From the NCBI GenBank assembly GCA_024400915.1, contig JAKSLX010000012.1:27860-91859 (forward strand): a DNA stretch of 64,000 bases, read 5' to 3'. Positions 8,683 to 17,547 of this stretch are shown here, one piece after another. The translations under genes were made by a program, and so were the position numbers. Origin of the DNA: Treponema sp. GTDB lineage: Bacteria; Spirochaetota; Spirochaetia; Treponematales; Treponemataceae. The notes under the pieces were generated by a model, which was not told where the DNA came from, made no database searches, and saw only the letters and a program-made list of their open reading frames with translations. The number at the start of each line of letters is the position of its first letter. Position 1 is the first letter of the stretch.

Positions 8683-10626
8683 CTAATCTTTATACAGCAT
8701 CGCAAGCTTGTCCTTGTAAAGTTCTGCAACGCGGTAGCGCATCATTTCCTGCTTTGCAGAAAGCTCAACGCCAACTTCAAACGGCTTTGTAATCAGGGCA
8801 ATCTTGTTGATCCTTTCGTAGCTCTTGAATCCGTTCTTTGCACTTACTTCTTCAAAAACAATACTTTCAAGAAGCTTTTTGATAGATTCCATTCCGCAGA
8901 GTTCTTCAAAAGAACTGAACTTGATTCCGTTTTCATTTGCATAGGTTTCAACAGCATCCTGTTCAGGAAGAATAAGTGCAGTCAAATATTTCTGGTCAAC
9001 GCCCTTGTCATTTACGCCGAATACAACCGATGTTGCAATGAAAGACGATTCGTTGATTTTTGCTTCGATTGGAAGAGGTTCAATGTTTTCTCCACCCTGA
9101 AGAACAATCGTATCCTTCTTGCGTCCACGGAGAGTTATTTCGCCGTTAACTGAAAGGATTGCAATGTCTCCTGTGTCAAACCATCCGTCAACAGTCATTA
9201 CTTTTTCAGTAAGGTCAGGTCTCTTGTAGTAACCCTTCATCACGCAGTTACCCTTGATCTGCAAAGTACCCTTGCGGCAGCGGCCAAGAATAATTCCGTC
9301 ATCATCAACAACACGGGCTTCGATTCCGCGGAAGGTTGTTCCTACGTTTCCGAAAATTGGATCCGCAATAGGACGAACGCTGACGATAGGAGCTGTTTCT
9401 GTAAGTCCGTATCCTTCTACGATTTTGATTCCTGATGCCCAGTAGAAATTGTCTACGGCTGGAGGGAATGCACCGCCACCAGAAATTCCTGCACGGAAAT
9501 TCTTTCCGACCATTGCTTTTATTTTTCTGAAGATAATGAGCTTTCCAAGAAGCCTCAACGGATACAAAAGAAGCCAAGGCCAAACAAGAACAGGCCACCA
9601 GAACCCAAGGTAGTCGTTGCCGAATCTTGACTGCTTTCTGCGAAGTTTGCGGTCAATCTTGCACCACAAAATTGATTCGCTTACAAAGAAACGGAACATC
9701 AGTAGTGTAATTCCACCGGCCTTCCTCATCTTGCGCCAGATGCCATCGTAAACTGCTGTCCAAACTCGAGGAACAGCCGGAAGCAAAACAGGATTAAGCT
9801 TCTGAAGGTCCTGAAGGAGGATTGTTCCGATTGGCTTTGTATAGCAGAGGGTTGCACCCTGACAGATTACGATGTATTCAACTGCACGCTGGAAGGCATG
9901 CCATACAGGAAGAACAAGAAGTGCCCTTTCGCCAGGGTTAAGGAAAATGCGTTCTGTAACTTCATCAAGCTGGCAGAGAATGTTTCTGTGTGTAAGCATT
10001 ACTCCCTTTGGAGTTCCTGTTGTTCCTGATGTAAAGATGATTGTTGCAAGATCATCTATCTGTCCCTTTTCAAGTTCCTGTTCAACCGTATCAGGATGAG
10101 CCTTTCTCCATTCATGACCTGCCTTAAGAAGATCCTGGAACTGAAGGCACTTGATTCCCTGGGCCTCGCAATTTGCCTTCATTTCGTCTGAAACAGGATC
10201 AAAGGCTATGGCAGTATCCAGAGTAGGAACATTCTTCTTTATGTTGAGGAGTTTCTTTATCTGTGCTTCATTTTCCGTAATGCAGATTTGAACTTCAGAA
10301 AATGAAAGGATGTATGAAAGGTCGCTTTCTGTTGCATCGCACCCGCGTGGAGTATCGATGGCACCGATAGAAAGAAGGCCTACGTCTGCCTGTTCCCATT
10401 CTTCACGGTTGTCTGCAATGAGTCCGATTCTGTCGCCACGCTGAACACCAAGGTCAAGGAGTGCACCTGAAAAATCCATTGCGTTCTGGAACATGTCATG
10501 GTAGTTGACTTCCCTGTAGCCTCCATCTTTTGTATGGGAAAGCTGTGCCGATACTTCAGGCCATTTTTCTGCCGCCATCTTTACAAGGCGAGGCAATGTA
10601 TCTCCAAAGCGCAATGCGTAGTCCAT
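8683..10626 (-). CDS. fadD: AMP-forming long-chain acyl-CoA synthetase
   Basis: 647 aa. It activates fatty acids as acyl-adenylates and transfers them to CoA. ANL-superfamily motifs are clear: the P-loop IIFTSGTTGTPKGVMLTHRN (about 190), EGYGLTETAP (about 415), DGWFDTGDIA (about 485) and LRGRKKDTIVLQGGENIEPL. A hydrophobic stretch near 335-365 may contact the membrane. The start ATG follows a near-perfect AAAGGAGGT. At the C-terminus, where most family members have TPTLKLKRR with the catalytic lysine, this protein reads LSAKQEMMRYR, so the usual lysine position appears to hold Glu. It has no operon partners and is expressed away from rlmE. Confidence 0.9.
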   Translation of the reverse strand: MDYALRFGDTLPRLVKMAAEKWPEVSAQLSHTKDGGYREVNYHDMFQNAMDFSGALLDLGVQRGDRIGLIADNREEWEQADVGLLSIGAIDTPRGCDATESDLSYILSFSEVQICITENEAQIKKLLNIKKNVPTLDTAIAFDPVSDEMKANCEAQGIKCLQFQDLLKAGHEWRKAHPDTVEQELEKGQIDDLATIIFTSGTTGTPKGVMLTHRNILCQLDEVTERIFLNPGERALLVLPVWHAFQRAVEYIVICQGATLCYTKPIGTILLQDLQKLNPVLLPAVPRVWTAVYDGIWRKMRKAGGITLLMFRFFVSESILWCKIDRKLRRKQSRFGNDYLGFWWPVLVWPWLLLYPLRLLGKLIIFRKIKAMVGKNFRAGISGGGAFPPAVDNFYWASGIKIVEGYGLTETAPIVSVRPIADPIFGNVGTTFRGIEARVVDDDGIILGRCRKGTLQIKGNCVMKGYYKRPDLTEKVMTVDGWFDTGDIAILSVNGEITLRGRKKDTIVLQGGENIEPLPIEAKINESSFIATSVVFGVNDKGVDQKYLTALILPEQDAVETYANENGIKFSSFEELCGMESIKKLLESIVFEEVSAKNGFKSYERINKIALITKPFEVGVELSAKQEMMRYRVAELYKDKLAMLYKD

Positions 10627-10794
10627 AAGGACCTCCTTTCGTCAATAAATGACAAAAACTCAATTTTTGTAAAGTATAAAAACTATTCTATATATATACA
10701 ATGAAATTTCGGCTGAATTCGCCTTAAAATTTAAGCAAAAGTCAGTATTTTATAATATTTAGACAGTATTTTTTGCAACCTTACCTGCGCTTTC

Positions 10795-11248
10795 CGTGTC
10801 TAATATAAATCCGCCTCATCTGGCGAAAGCCTTGTCTATTATTTGCCCTTCATCAAAACACTTTCGCCACAAGAATCGCCCTGCGATTCTTGTAAGTCTC
10901 ACTAAATATTTTCACGGTTCCGAGCGTAAGCCAATCTCCCACAAAAAAATTCAGACAGCATACACTTCAACAGAGAAAATGAAAGCTCTATAAAAGCTTC
11001 AAAAATCGGCGGAGCGCGGGTTCGCATTAAACTGCGACTTGAGACGCAGTCTCACTGGAGCAGGCTTAATGCGGTTCCGTGCGTAAGCCGATTCCCCAAA
11101 AAAGTTTAGATGGCATACACTTCAACAGAGAAAATGAAAGCTCTATAAAAGCCTCAAAAATCGGCGGAGCAAAGGTTCGTGACAAACCACGACTTGAGAC
11201 GCAGTCTCACTGGAGTGGGCTTGTCACGGTTCTTTGCGTAAGCCGATT
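10795..11248. repeat. Tandem structured repeats (about 156-bp period, variable stems)
   Basis: Two nearly complete units run from 10915 and 11072, with CGGTTC...GCGTAAGCC recurring at 10915, 11072 and 11227; a degenerate third unit lies before 10915. Each unit has a linker (CAACAGAGAAAATGAAAGCT) and outer arms AATCGGC/GCCGATT (11004-11093 and 11159-11248). The inner arms change between copies but still pair: CGCATTAA/TTAATGCG (11023/11066) and CGTGACAA/TTGTCACG (11178/11221). The degenerate unit has its own perfect ACAAGAATCG/CGATTCTTGT stem (10869-10893). No gene is seen in 10627-11296. Confidence 0.8.
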
Positions 11249-11296
11249 TTTGAATATTTTCTAAATAGCATTCATTTACTTTCCGATATAAAATGT

Positions 11297-11899
11297 ATGC
11301 CGTCTAAACAGAACAGTTATGCAAAACCTGACTACTGGTCTCAGAAAGCCTTCAAAGAAGGTTACCCTGCAAGAAGCGTATATAAGCTCCAGGAAATCGA
11401 CCAGAAATTCGGAATGCTCAAGAAAAGCAGCGTAGTCCTTGACCTTGGTGCAGCCCCAGGCAGCTGGACAACCTGGCTTCTAAGAAACATCAGCGAAACA
11501 GGAAAAGTTGTCTCATGCGACCTTAATCCCCTTGCAAAGGATGTAAGGGCAAACAACCTGGTTTTCTTCCAGGGCGACCTCCTGAGCGAAGAAATCCGTG
11601 AAAAAATCAAGGCGGAAGGACCATACGACCTTGTCGTCTGTGATGCAGCACCTTTGACAACCGGAAACCGCGTAGTCGATACCCTGCGCTCAAAAGCCCT
11701 TGTGGAAATGGCAATCTGGTACGCCCAGACCATGCTCAAGCCGGGTGCAAATTTCTGCGTAAAAATCTTCCAGAACGGTGACCAGCAGAAACTCCTCATG
11801 AAAATGAGGGAAACCTTTACACAGGCAAAAGGATTCAAGCCTGAAGCCTGCCGTCAGGAATCCTTTGAGACCTATCTCATCGGTCTTGGAAAGAAGTAA
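11297..11899 (+). CDS. rlmE: 23S rRNA 2'-O-ribose methyltransferase RlmE (FtsJ/RrmJ)
   Basis: 200 aa, close to the E. coli enzyme. It methylates the 2'-O of U2552 in the A-loop of 23S rRNA during 50S assembly. The SAM-binding motif I is VLDLGAAPGSWT. The K-D-K-E catalytic set is present: Lys in ARSVYKLQE, Asp in VVCDAAP, Lys in FCVKIFQ and Glu in RQESFETYL. The ATG at 11297 (MPSKQNSYAKPDYW) is chosen because upstream in-frame codons fall within the repeat array. There is no ribosome site; a TATAAA ends 4 bases before the ATG. Confidence 0.93.
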   Translation: MPSKQNSYAKPDYWSQKAFKEGYPARSVYKLQEIDQKFGMLKKSSVVLDLGAAPGSWTTWLLRNISETGKVVSCDLNPLAKDVRANNLVFFQGDLLSEEIREKIKAEGPYDLVVCDAAPLTTGNRVVDTLRSKALVEMAIWYAQTMLKPGANFCVKIFQNGDQQKLLMKMRETFTQAKGFKPEACRQESFETYLIGLGKK

Positions 11900-11924
11900 A
11901 AAACTGAATAATAACTGAATGTAT

Positions 11925-11953
11925 TTGAGGTAATAGAGATTATGTGGTATAAT
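11925..11953 (+). promoter_or_regulatory. Promoter placing transcription start at the M23 peptidase ATG
   Basis: TTGAGG (11925-11930), 17-base spacer, TATAAT (11948-11953). The ATG at 11963 is 9 bases after the -10 box and there is no ribosome site, which suggests a leaderless or nearly leaderless mRNA. An upstream in-frame ATG at 11942 would lie before the -10 box. Confidence 0.6.
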
Positions 11954-11962
11954 GGTTACAAA

Positions 11963-12922
11963 ATGAAAGCTTATTTAAAATATGGTTTAGTATGCGGAAC
12001 AGCCGTTTGCGGAATTGCTGCTTTCGTAACAGGTATCACATTTGGAATCGTTCACTTCAGGAATTCAGTAGGCCGCGGTGGTTTTGACGCCCAGGTTTCA
12101 AACCCTATTGAAAAGGAACTCGTAGCAGAAGCTTCCCTCGAAGGACTGGACCTTGCAGCAGAAGAACTCAGAAAAGATGACAGCGAGCTTTCATACATTT
12201 CATACAGAATCAAAAAAGGCGACATGATCGGGTTCATTGCAGATGAATTCGGCGTTACCCAGGATACCATCATCAGCGTAAACAACATCCATTCTTCACG
12301 CCTCATTCAGATTGGTCAGTACCTCAAGATTCCTTCAATGCCTGGAATCCTCTATACAGTACACAGCGACGGTGAAACAATCGCTACAATTGCAGAAAAA
12401 TACAAGGTAGAAGCTGAAAAATGCTCAGAAGTGAACAACATCAGTTTTGACGAATCCCTCAAGGCCGGAAGACAGCTCTTTGTTCCTTATGCCGAACTGG
12501 ACTGGGTTACAAGACAGGAAATCAACGGGGATCTTTTTACAAGGCCTCTCAGAAACCGCTATTACTTCACATCATTGTTCGGATGGCGTAAAAATCCTTT
12601 CGATGCTTCAAAAAGAACCTACCACGGCGGAATCGATATGGCATGCGGTACTGGTACAAGCATTTATGCAGCTCTTCCTGGCAAAGTTATTACAGCCGGA
12701 TGGAGCGATGTATATGGAAACTATGTTGTAATTGCACATCACTCCGGATACAAGACCCTTTACGGACATATGAGCGAAATCACCACAAAAAAAGGTGCTT
12801 TTGTAGATACAAACACTAGGGTTGGCCGTGTAGGAAGCACAGGTATGTCTACAGGTCCGCATCTTCACTTTGCAGTTTACAAGAACGGCCGTTCGGTAAA
12901 TCCTGCTAACCTCTGGAAATAG
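11963..12922 (+). CDS. LysM and M23-domain cell-wall peptidase
   Basis: 319 aa from the ATG at 11963, just after the promoter. An N-terminal membrane anchor (about 5-27) is followed by two LysM domains: ISYRIKKGDMIGFIADEFGV...INNIHSSRLIQIGQYLKIP (about 75-120), then a second weaker one. The C-terminal LytM/M23 domain has the zinc set Hx3D in YHGGIDMACG and HLHF in GPHLHFAV. Such proteins cleave or bind peptidoglycan cross-links in the periplasm, or activate amidases when catalytically weak; here the metal ligands are intact. It follows rlmE after 63 bases but has its own promoter. Confidence 0.88.
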   Translation: MKAYLKYGLVCGTAVCGIAAFVTGITFGIVHFRNSVGRGGFDAQVSNPIEKELVAEASLEGLDLAAEELRKDDSELSYISYRIKKGDMIGFIADEFGVTQDTIISVNNIHSSRLIQIGQYLKIPSMPGILYTVHSDGETIATIAEKYKVEAEKCSEVNNISFDESLKAGRQLFVPYAELDWVTRQEINGDLFTRPLRNRYYFTSLFGWRKNPFDASKRTYHGGIDMACGTGTSIYAALPGKVITAGWSDVYGNYVVIAHHSGYKTLYGHMSEITTKKGAFVDTNTRVGRVGSTGMSTGPHLHFAVYKNGRSVNPANLWK

Positions 12923-12998
12923 AATTCAACCTAGCCATTCATCGCACCCATACTTTCTACAGGCATTCCCATTTTTTTTCAATAAATTTTGCTGAAAG

Positions 12999-13027
12999 TT
13001 TACAAATTGAAATTTCCGTCTTATAAT
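12999..13027 (+). promoter_or_regulatory. cheR promoter with start codon 9 bases after the -10 box
   Basis: TTTACA (12999-13004), 17-base spacer, TATAAT (13022-13027). The ATG is at 13036, no purine-rich ribosome site is present, and the expected transcription start falls on or next to the start codon. Confidence 0.6.
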
Positions 13028-13035
13028 CATTTATT

Positions 13036-13854
13036 ATGTCAGATTTGCTTACAGACTCGCAGTTTACCGAGTTCAGAAAACTTATTTATGATTCAAGCGG
13101 AATCACTTTCTCAGAAACAAACCGCTCAATTCTCGACAGCAGACTGAAGGAACGCCTGCGCGACAAGAATTTGGACAATCTTGACGCTTATTACAAGATC
13201 ATTACCAGTGACAAAGAGGAATTCAAGGTTTTTCTTGACAGCATCACCACAAACCTTACAAGATTCTTCCGCAACCAGCCACACTTTGATGCTCTTATAA
13301 ACTACGTTATCCCCCATGTTCTTGAAAACAAGAAGAAGACAGGGGACACCAGAGTCAAGATCTGGAGTGCCGGCTGTTCAACCGGTGAAGAGCCTTATAC
13401 TCTTGCCATGCTTCTTAAGGACAAACTCCCTGCCCCATACACTTTCGAAATCATCGCTTCCGATATTTCCCTCAAGTCACTTATGGTCGGTCAGCAGGGC
13501 TTCTATCCGGAATCGCGAATTTCGGGAATTCCTCAGAACTATCTTGCATCCTACTTTACAAAGACAGACAAGGGATATCAGGTTAAGCCGGATTTGATGA
13601 AGACAATCAAGTTTGACTACCATAACCTTCGCTACGACATGGGTGCAAGAAACCTGGACATCGTATTCTGCCGAAACGTTCTCATCTACTTTGACGAGGC
13701 CGCTCAGAAGAATACCATCGACAACTTCTGGAAATCCATGGCAAAGAATTCATTCCTGTTCATCGGACATTCAGAAAGTTTGTTCGGTATGGATACAAAG
13801 TTTGAGTTCCTGAAGACACCATGGGCCTGCCTTTACCAGAAAAACGAAGTGTAG
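13036..13854 (+). CDS. cheR: Chemotaxis protein methyltransferase CheR
   Basis: 272 aa, normal for CheR. An N-terminal all-helical domain (FTEFRKLIYDSSGITFSE) precedes a SAM-binding domain with VKIWSAGCSTGEEPYTLAM and later LDIVFCRNVLIYFDE, both family hallmarks. It methylates glutamates on chemoreceptors and opposes CheB, encoded 89 bases downstream. The two genes are separated by a terminator, so they are neighbours rather than a strict operon. The start has its own promoter and lacks a ribosome site. Confidence 0.95.
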   Translation: MSDLLTDSQFTEFRKLIYDSSGITFSETNRSILDSRLKERLRDKNLDNLDAYYKIITSDKEEFKVFLDSITTNLTRFFRNQPHFDALINYVIPHVLENKKKTGDTRVKIWSAGCSTGEEPYTLAMLLKDKLPAPYTFEIIASDISLKSLMVGQQGFYPESRISGIPQNYLASYFTKTDKGYQVKPDLMKTIKFDYHNLRYDMGARNLDIVFCRNVLIYFDEAAQKNTIDNFWKSMAKNSFLFIGHSESLFGMDTKFEFLKTPWACLYQKNEV

Positions 13855-13866
13855 GACAATTAAAAC

Positions 13867-13902
13867 GGCTGCCTGGTAAAAATCCGAGCAGCCAATTTTT
13901 TT
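13867..13902 (+). terminator. Rho-independent terminator after cheR
   Basis: GGCTGC (13867-13872) pairs with GCAGCC (13888-13893), followed by AA and a run of seven T. Confidence 0.75.
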
Positions 13903-13943
13903 AGTTAGCTTTTTATTCTTTTATTAGACAAAAGGAGATTTGT

Positions 13944-15143
13944 ATGGACGATATTGAAGTTCTTGTATGTGACGATTCTGCTCTGATGCGAAACCTTATT
14001 ACCCGTATTATCGAAGGAACAGACGGAATGAAGGTCTGCGGAACTGCCATGAACGGTAAGTTTGCCCTTCAGAAGCTTGAAACCCTCAAGCCTGATTTGA
14101 TTCTCCTCGATATTGAAATGCCAGAAATGAACGGTGTTCAGTTTCTTGAAGAAAGAAAGAGGAAGGCACTTGGCGTTCCTGTTGTAATTCTTTCTTCCAT
14201 CGCAACAGAAGGCGCAAGCGTAACAATGAACTGTCTCGAACTTGGCGCAAGCGACTTCATTACCAAACCTTCGGGATCAACTTCTTCAAGCATTGCCTCT
14301 GTAGGTAGCTTCATCATTGAAAAAATCGCTTCTTATGGTGGAAGATACGCAAGGCTCCACGGCAAGCAGATTCCAAACCCAGAACACTACATGCAGCAGG
14401 CCAAGCTCAAGGAAATCGAGGCTCAGGCTGTAAAGGACGGAATCATTGAAAAGCCAAAGGATTCTCCTGCAAAGGCTGAACCTTCATTTGCACCTACACT
14501 TTTCTCTTCTTCAATGAAGAAAAAGGATCCTGATGTAATTACTCCGGAACGCGATGGCGGACCGATTGACATTGTTGTACTTGGAATTTCTACCGGTGGA
14601 CCAAATGCCCTCCGCGAGGTTTTCAAGAACCTTGATCCGAAATTTCCAAAGCCTATCCTTGTTGTCCAGCACATGCCTGCAGGCTTTACAAAGGAATTCG
14701 CTGCAAGTTTGGACAGAATATGTCCTCTAAACGTAAAGGAAGCTGAAGACGGTGACACCATCCACCCGGGACAGATTTACATTGCTCCTGGCAATTACCA
14801 CATCGTCATTGAAAAATCTACACTTTGCAATGTAATCAGGCTTTCAAGCGCAGAACCAAGAAACGGTCATAGACCTTCGGCAGATGTCCTTTTTGAAAGC
14901 TGTGCAAAAATCTACAAGAACAGGGCTCTTGGCGTAATCATGACAGGTATGGGACGTGACGGTGCACAGCAGCTTGCAGAAATGAGAAAGCAGGGTGCAT
15001 GGACCCTCGGACAGGATGAGGAATCTTCCATTGTATATGGCATGCCTCGCGTAGCATGGGAACTCGGTGCAGTTCAGAAGCAGGCTTCACTTGAAAAGAT
15101 GGCGGAAGAAATGAACACCATCGTCAGGGAACATTCCAAATAA
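13944..15143 (+). CDS. cheB: Chemoreceptor methylesterase/deamidase CheB
   Basis: 399 aa. The N-terminal receiver domain has VLVCDDSALMR and the phospho-acceptor Asp in LILLDIEMPEMNG, with the conserved Lys in FITKPSG. After a linker of about 60 residues comes the esterase domain with its catalytic triad: Ser216 in GISTGGP, His243 in VVQHMPAGFT and Asp339 in MTGMGRDGA. It demethylates or deamidates receptor glutamates when phosphorylated by CheA. An AAAGGAGA ribosome site precedes the ATG. A strong terminator follows. Confidence 0.96.
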   Translation: MDDIEVLVCDDSALMRNLITRIIEGTDGMKVCGTAMNGKFALQKLETLKPDLILLDIEMPEMNGVQFLEERKRKALGVPVVILSSIATEGASVTMNCLELGASDFITKPSGSTSSSIASVGSFIIEKIASYGGRYARLHGKQIPNPEHYMQQAKLKEIEAQAVKDGIIEKPKDSPAKAEPSFAPTLFSSSMKKKDPDVITPERDGGPIDIVVLGISTGGPNALREVFKNLDPKFPKPILVVQHMPAGFTKEFAASLDRICPLNVKEAEDGDTIHPGQIYIAPGNYHIVIEKSTLCNVIRLSSAEPRNGHRPSADVLFESCAKIYKNRALGVIMTGMGRDGAQQLAEMRKQGAWTLGQDEESSIVYGMPRVAWELGAVQKQASLEKMAEEMNTIVREHSK

Positions 15144-15170
15144 CATAAGATTTTTATCATAATAAGATAG

Positions 15171-15219
15171 AAGGCTGTCCTAGAAGTTATTAAAACTTCA
15201 CAAAGGACAGCCTTTTTTT
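15171..15219 (+). terminator. Terminator after cheB
   Basis: AAGGCTGTCC (15171-15180) pairs with GGACAGCCTT (15205-15214) and runs into seven T. Confidence 0.85.
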
Positions 15220-15232
15220 GTCTCGCTATTAA

Positions 15233-16090
15233 TCACCAGCTGGAAGAAGCTCCGCCGCCGCCAAAGCCGCCTCCACCTCCGGAAAATCCTCCACCGCCAA
15301 AACCACTTCCACCACCAGAACTTCCACCCCAGTGATCGTAAGGATCTCCAAAGCCTCCCATAGGTACAAAGAATATTCCATTCCTCCGCCTTCTTACGGT
15401 TGTAGTCAATGCACCAAAAAGCATGAACACCCAGATCATTATGAATATGAGAACAGGAATCGGAATTGAATTTCCGTTTGTTTTCTTTTCCGACTTTACG
15501 CCGCTGGAAACAACCATGGAATCGTCTTGGGAAATTATTGCGGCCATATTCTGAACGCCTTCGGTTATTCCCTTTTCATAATCACCGGATTTGAATGCAG
15601 GCACGATTACATTGCGAAGTATTCTTGCGCATTTTGCATCGGTCAGGACACCTTCGGTTCCGTAGCCAGTTTCTATGCGGACTGCATGTTCTTTCATGGA
15701 AACTACAAGGAGTGCACCATTGTCAACGCCTTTCTGTCCCAGTGCCCATTTTTCCGCATGCCTCATGCTGAAGGATTCAATGTCTTCACCGTCCATGTCC
15801 TTTACAACAAGAACCCCTATCTGGATTCCCTTTTCATCGTTGAGGTCAACAAGGAACTGGTTCAGTTTCTGACGGCCACCGGCAGAGAAAACCCCAGCAT
15901 CATCAACTACGGGAGAAGAAAATGCAAAAGTTTCTCCTTCTGCCCCGGAAGAAACTGTTGCCTGCCTTGCTGCGACCGGCTTTGATTCAGTCTTTGTGAC
16001 TTCCCTTACAAGAAAACTTGGAACTCCAATCATGAAGAATACAAGGAGGAGAATTCCTATAAAGTCGTTTCCGTTTGCCTTTTTTGACAT
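15233..16090 (-). CDS. TPM-domain membrane protein with glycine-rich tail (YgcG-like)
   Basis: 285 aa. The N-terminal anchor (IGILLLVFFMIGVPSFLV) precedes a TPM_phosphatase domain (FSSPVVDDAGVFSA, IQIGVLVVKDMDGEDIESF, GVDNGALLVVSMKEHAVRIETGYG). A second membrane helix (IPVLIFIMIWVFMLFGAL) and a Gly/Ser-rich tail ending GGGGASSSW follow, the classic YgcG layout. The biochemical role is not settled. It is the last gene of the lemA operon, one base after the 16092 gene. Confidence 0.87.
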   Translation of the reverse strand: MSKKANGNDFIGILLLVFFMIGVPSFLVREVTKTESKPVAARQATVSSGAEGETFAFSSPVVDDAGVFSAGGRQKLNQFLVDLNDEKGIQIGVLVVKDMDGEDIESFSMRHAEKWALGQKGVDNGALLVVSMKEHAVRIETGYGTEGVLTDAKCARILRNVIVPAFKSGDYEKGITEGVQNMAAIISQDDSMVVSSGVKSEKKTNGNSIPIPVLIFIMIWVFMLFGALTTTVRRRRNGIFFVPMGGFGDPYDHWGGSSGGGSGFGGGGFSGGGGGFGGGGASSSW

Positions 16091-16091
16091 C

Positions 16092-16784
16092 CTAATCCTC
16101 CAGTATCACGAGACCGTCATAAAGCTGGTTCTTTTTTACACCTTCAGAAGGAAAATTTTCCTCAAGAAGCTGTCCGCATTTTTCAACGGCAGAAACAAAA
16201 GCTTCCCTTGCACTTCCTTTTGCCATGTTCTCTGCAATTTCGTCAGCAATTATGTTCCATAGGTCTTCGGAAACTTTTTCGCTTATGTGTCTGTCCGCAA
16301 CAATACGAACCTGCTTTTCAAACCAGGAAACGAAAATAAGGATTCCGCTGTGGTTGTCGGTGCAGTAAACTCCGCTTTCCGTAAAATGCCTCAAGGCTCT
16401 GTGGGTCACCGCCCGGTTCTTTACGGAAACCGGAATTACAAGGGCATCAATTACCGGAATGTTGTACAAAAAATAGAGGACGACTACGGCAATGGAACTT
16501 AAGCCCGCATAGAAAAGGGAAAGATACCAGGGTTCAATTCCCCAGAAACGGGTTTCAAGCCATGCATAGATCTGGGAAGACATGGGAAACACGCACAGAA
16601 AAAGGGCAAGAGCCGTAACTGCAGCCGCAATGAGTTCCCATTCTGCATAGGAACTGCTTTCCGCGGTTACGGCAAGGGCAATTTCCCCGCTGGTTTTGTC
16701 TTCTGCTTTTCTAACTGCGTCCTTTATTTTCTCAAGGTCACTTTCAGAAAGATTAAGCCTTCTGTTCAATTGCTTTGCTGTCAT
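16092..16784 (-). CDS. Second TPM-domain membrane protein
   Basis: 230 aa. A short cytoplasmic start (RAEDKTSGEIALAVT-like) is interrupted by two hydrophobic segments near residues 52-70 and 85-110. The TPM-type fold then resumes with HFTESGVYCTDNHSGILIFVSWFEKQVRIVAD and VSEDLWNIIADEIAENM. It resembles the second TPM paralogue often found behind lemA. It lies between lemA (9-base gap) and the YgcG-like gene (1-base gap), so the three genes form one operon. Confidence 0.82.
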   Translation of the reverse strand: MTAKQLNRRLNLSESDLEKIKDAVRKAEDKTSGEIALAVTAESSSYAEWELIAAAVTALALFLCVFPMSSQIYAWLETRFWGIEPWYLSLFYAGLSSIAVVVLYFLYNIPVIDALVIPVSVKNRAVTHRALRHFTESGVYCTDNHSGILIFVSWFEKQVRIVADRHISEKVSEDLWNIIADEIAENMAKGSAREAFVSAVEKCGQLLEENFPSEGVKKNQLYDGLVILED

Positions 16785-16793
16785 AAACTTGCC

Positions 16794-17384
16794 TTAGTCA
16801 AAGGAAACTGCCGGAGCCTTCTGGGTTCCTTCTTCCGCCTGGAAATATGCCTTCTTTTCAAAGTGGAACATTTTTGCAGTGATTACGCCCGGAAACATCT
16901 GGATTGATTTATTGTATGCGCCTACTGCATCATTGTATCTTTTGCGCTCTGTAGAAATCCTGTTTTCGATTCCCTCAAGCTGACTCTGCAGGTCAAGGAA
17001 GTTTGCATTGCTCTTGAGTTCAGGATAGTTTTCCGTAAGTGCAAGAAGACGACCAAGGCCTGCTCCAAGTTCCTTCTGTGTCTTCTGAAACTGCGCAAGC
17101 TTTTCAGGGTCGTCAGTAATGGAAGCATCAACCGAAACGGTGCCGCCAAGCTTTGAACGGGATTCTGCAATTTCTGTAAAGACTTTTTCCTCGTGCTTTG
17201 CAAAACCCTTTACGGTTGCAACAAGGTTTGGAACAAGGTCAGCCCTTTTCTGGTACTGATTTTCAACATTAGCCCACTGCTGTTCAACGGCTTCCTTCTG
17301 AGAAACAAGACCGTTGTATCCACAGCCTGTAAACATAAAAACTGAGGCAAAAGCCACACTGATGATAGTAGAAATCTTTTTCAT
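16794..17384 (-). CDS. lemA: LemA-family lipoprotein
   Basis: 196 aa. The signal peptide ends in a lipobox-like FTGCG (Cys about 21). The body is helical with YNGLVSQKEAVEQQWANVENQYQKR and DLVPNLVATVKGFAKHE, followed by a NYPELKSNANFLDLQSQLEG stretch; these are the core signatures of LemA. The family is common next to TPM-domain genes, but its function is unknown. An AGAGAGG site precedes the ATG, and a promoter lies at 17403-17431. Confidence 0.93.
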   Translation of the reverse strand: MKKISTIISVAFASVFMFTGCGYNGLVSQKEAVEQQWANVENQYQKRADLVPNLVATVKGFAKHEEKVFTEIAESRSKLGGTVSVDASITDDPEKLAQFQKTQKELGAGLGRLLALTENYPELKSNANFLDLQSQLEGIENRISTERKRYNDAVGAYNKSIQMFPGVITAKMFHFEKKAYFQAEEGTQKAPAVSFD

Positions 17385-17402
17385 TTTAACCTCTCTATTT
17401 AA

Positions 17403-17431
17403 AAATTAGAAAAAAAAACCCGGATTGTCAA
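17403..17431 (-). promoter_or_regulatory. Promoter of the lemA operon
   Basis: On the minus strand: TTGACA (17426-17431), 17-base spacer, TAATTT (17403-17408). Confidence 0.55.
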
Positions 17432-17487
17432 AGGGAGAATCATGGACAAAGCAAATTGTAATAATTGGAAACCATCACTTCCTACCC

Positions 17488-17516
17488 TTGAATTTTAACT
17501 CTTTTCTTTCTATACT
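17488..17516 (+). promoter_or_regulatory. Promoter of the phosphofructokinase gene
   Basis: TTGAAT (17488-17493), 17-base spacer, TATACT (17511-17516). The leader is about 25 bases, with GAGG ahead of the ATG at 17548. Confidence 0.6.
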
Positions 17517-17547
17517 TAATTCCAAATAATTATTTTTGAGGTTCCCT

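Noticed and set aside
10795..11248. Tandem repeats considered as a CRISPR array
   Set aside because: The period of about 156 bp, only two to three units, shared rather than unique spacers and no cas genes rule this out.
11942..11962. Upstream ATG as the start of the M23 peptidase
   Set aside because: It lies before the -10 box of the only good promoter, so it would not be in the transcript.
15233..15330. Glycine-codon-rich low-complexity stretch considered as a DNA repeat
   Set aside because: It is the normal Gly/Ser tail of a YgcG-like protein.
16500..16560. GGTTCAATTCCCC, resembling a tRNA T-loop
   Set aside because: It lies inside the coding sequence of a TPM-domain protein and no cloverleaf can be drawn around it. 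No tRNA was found in the window.
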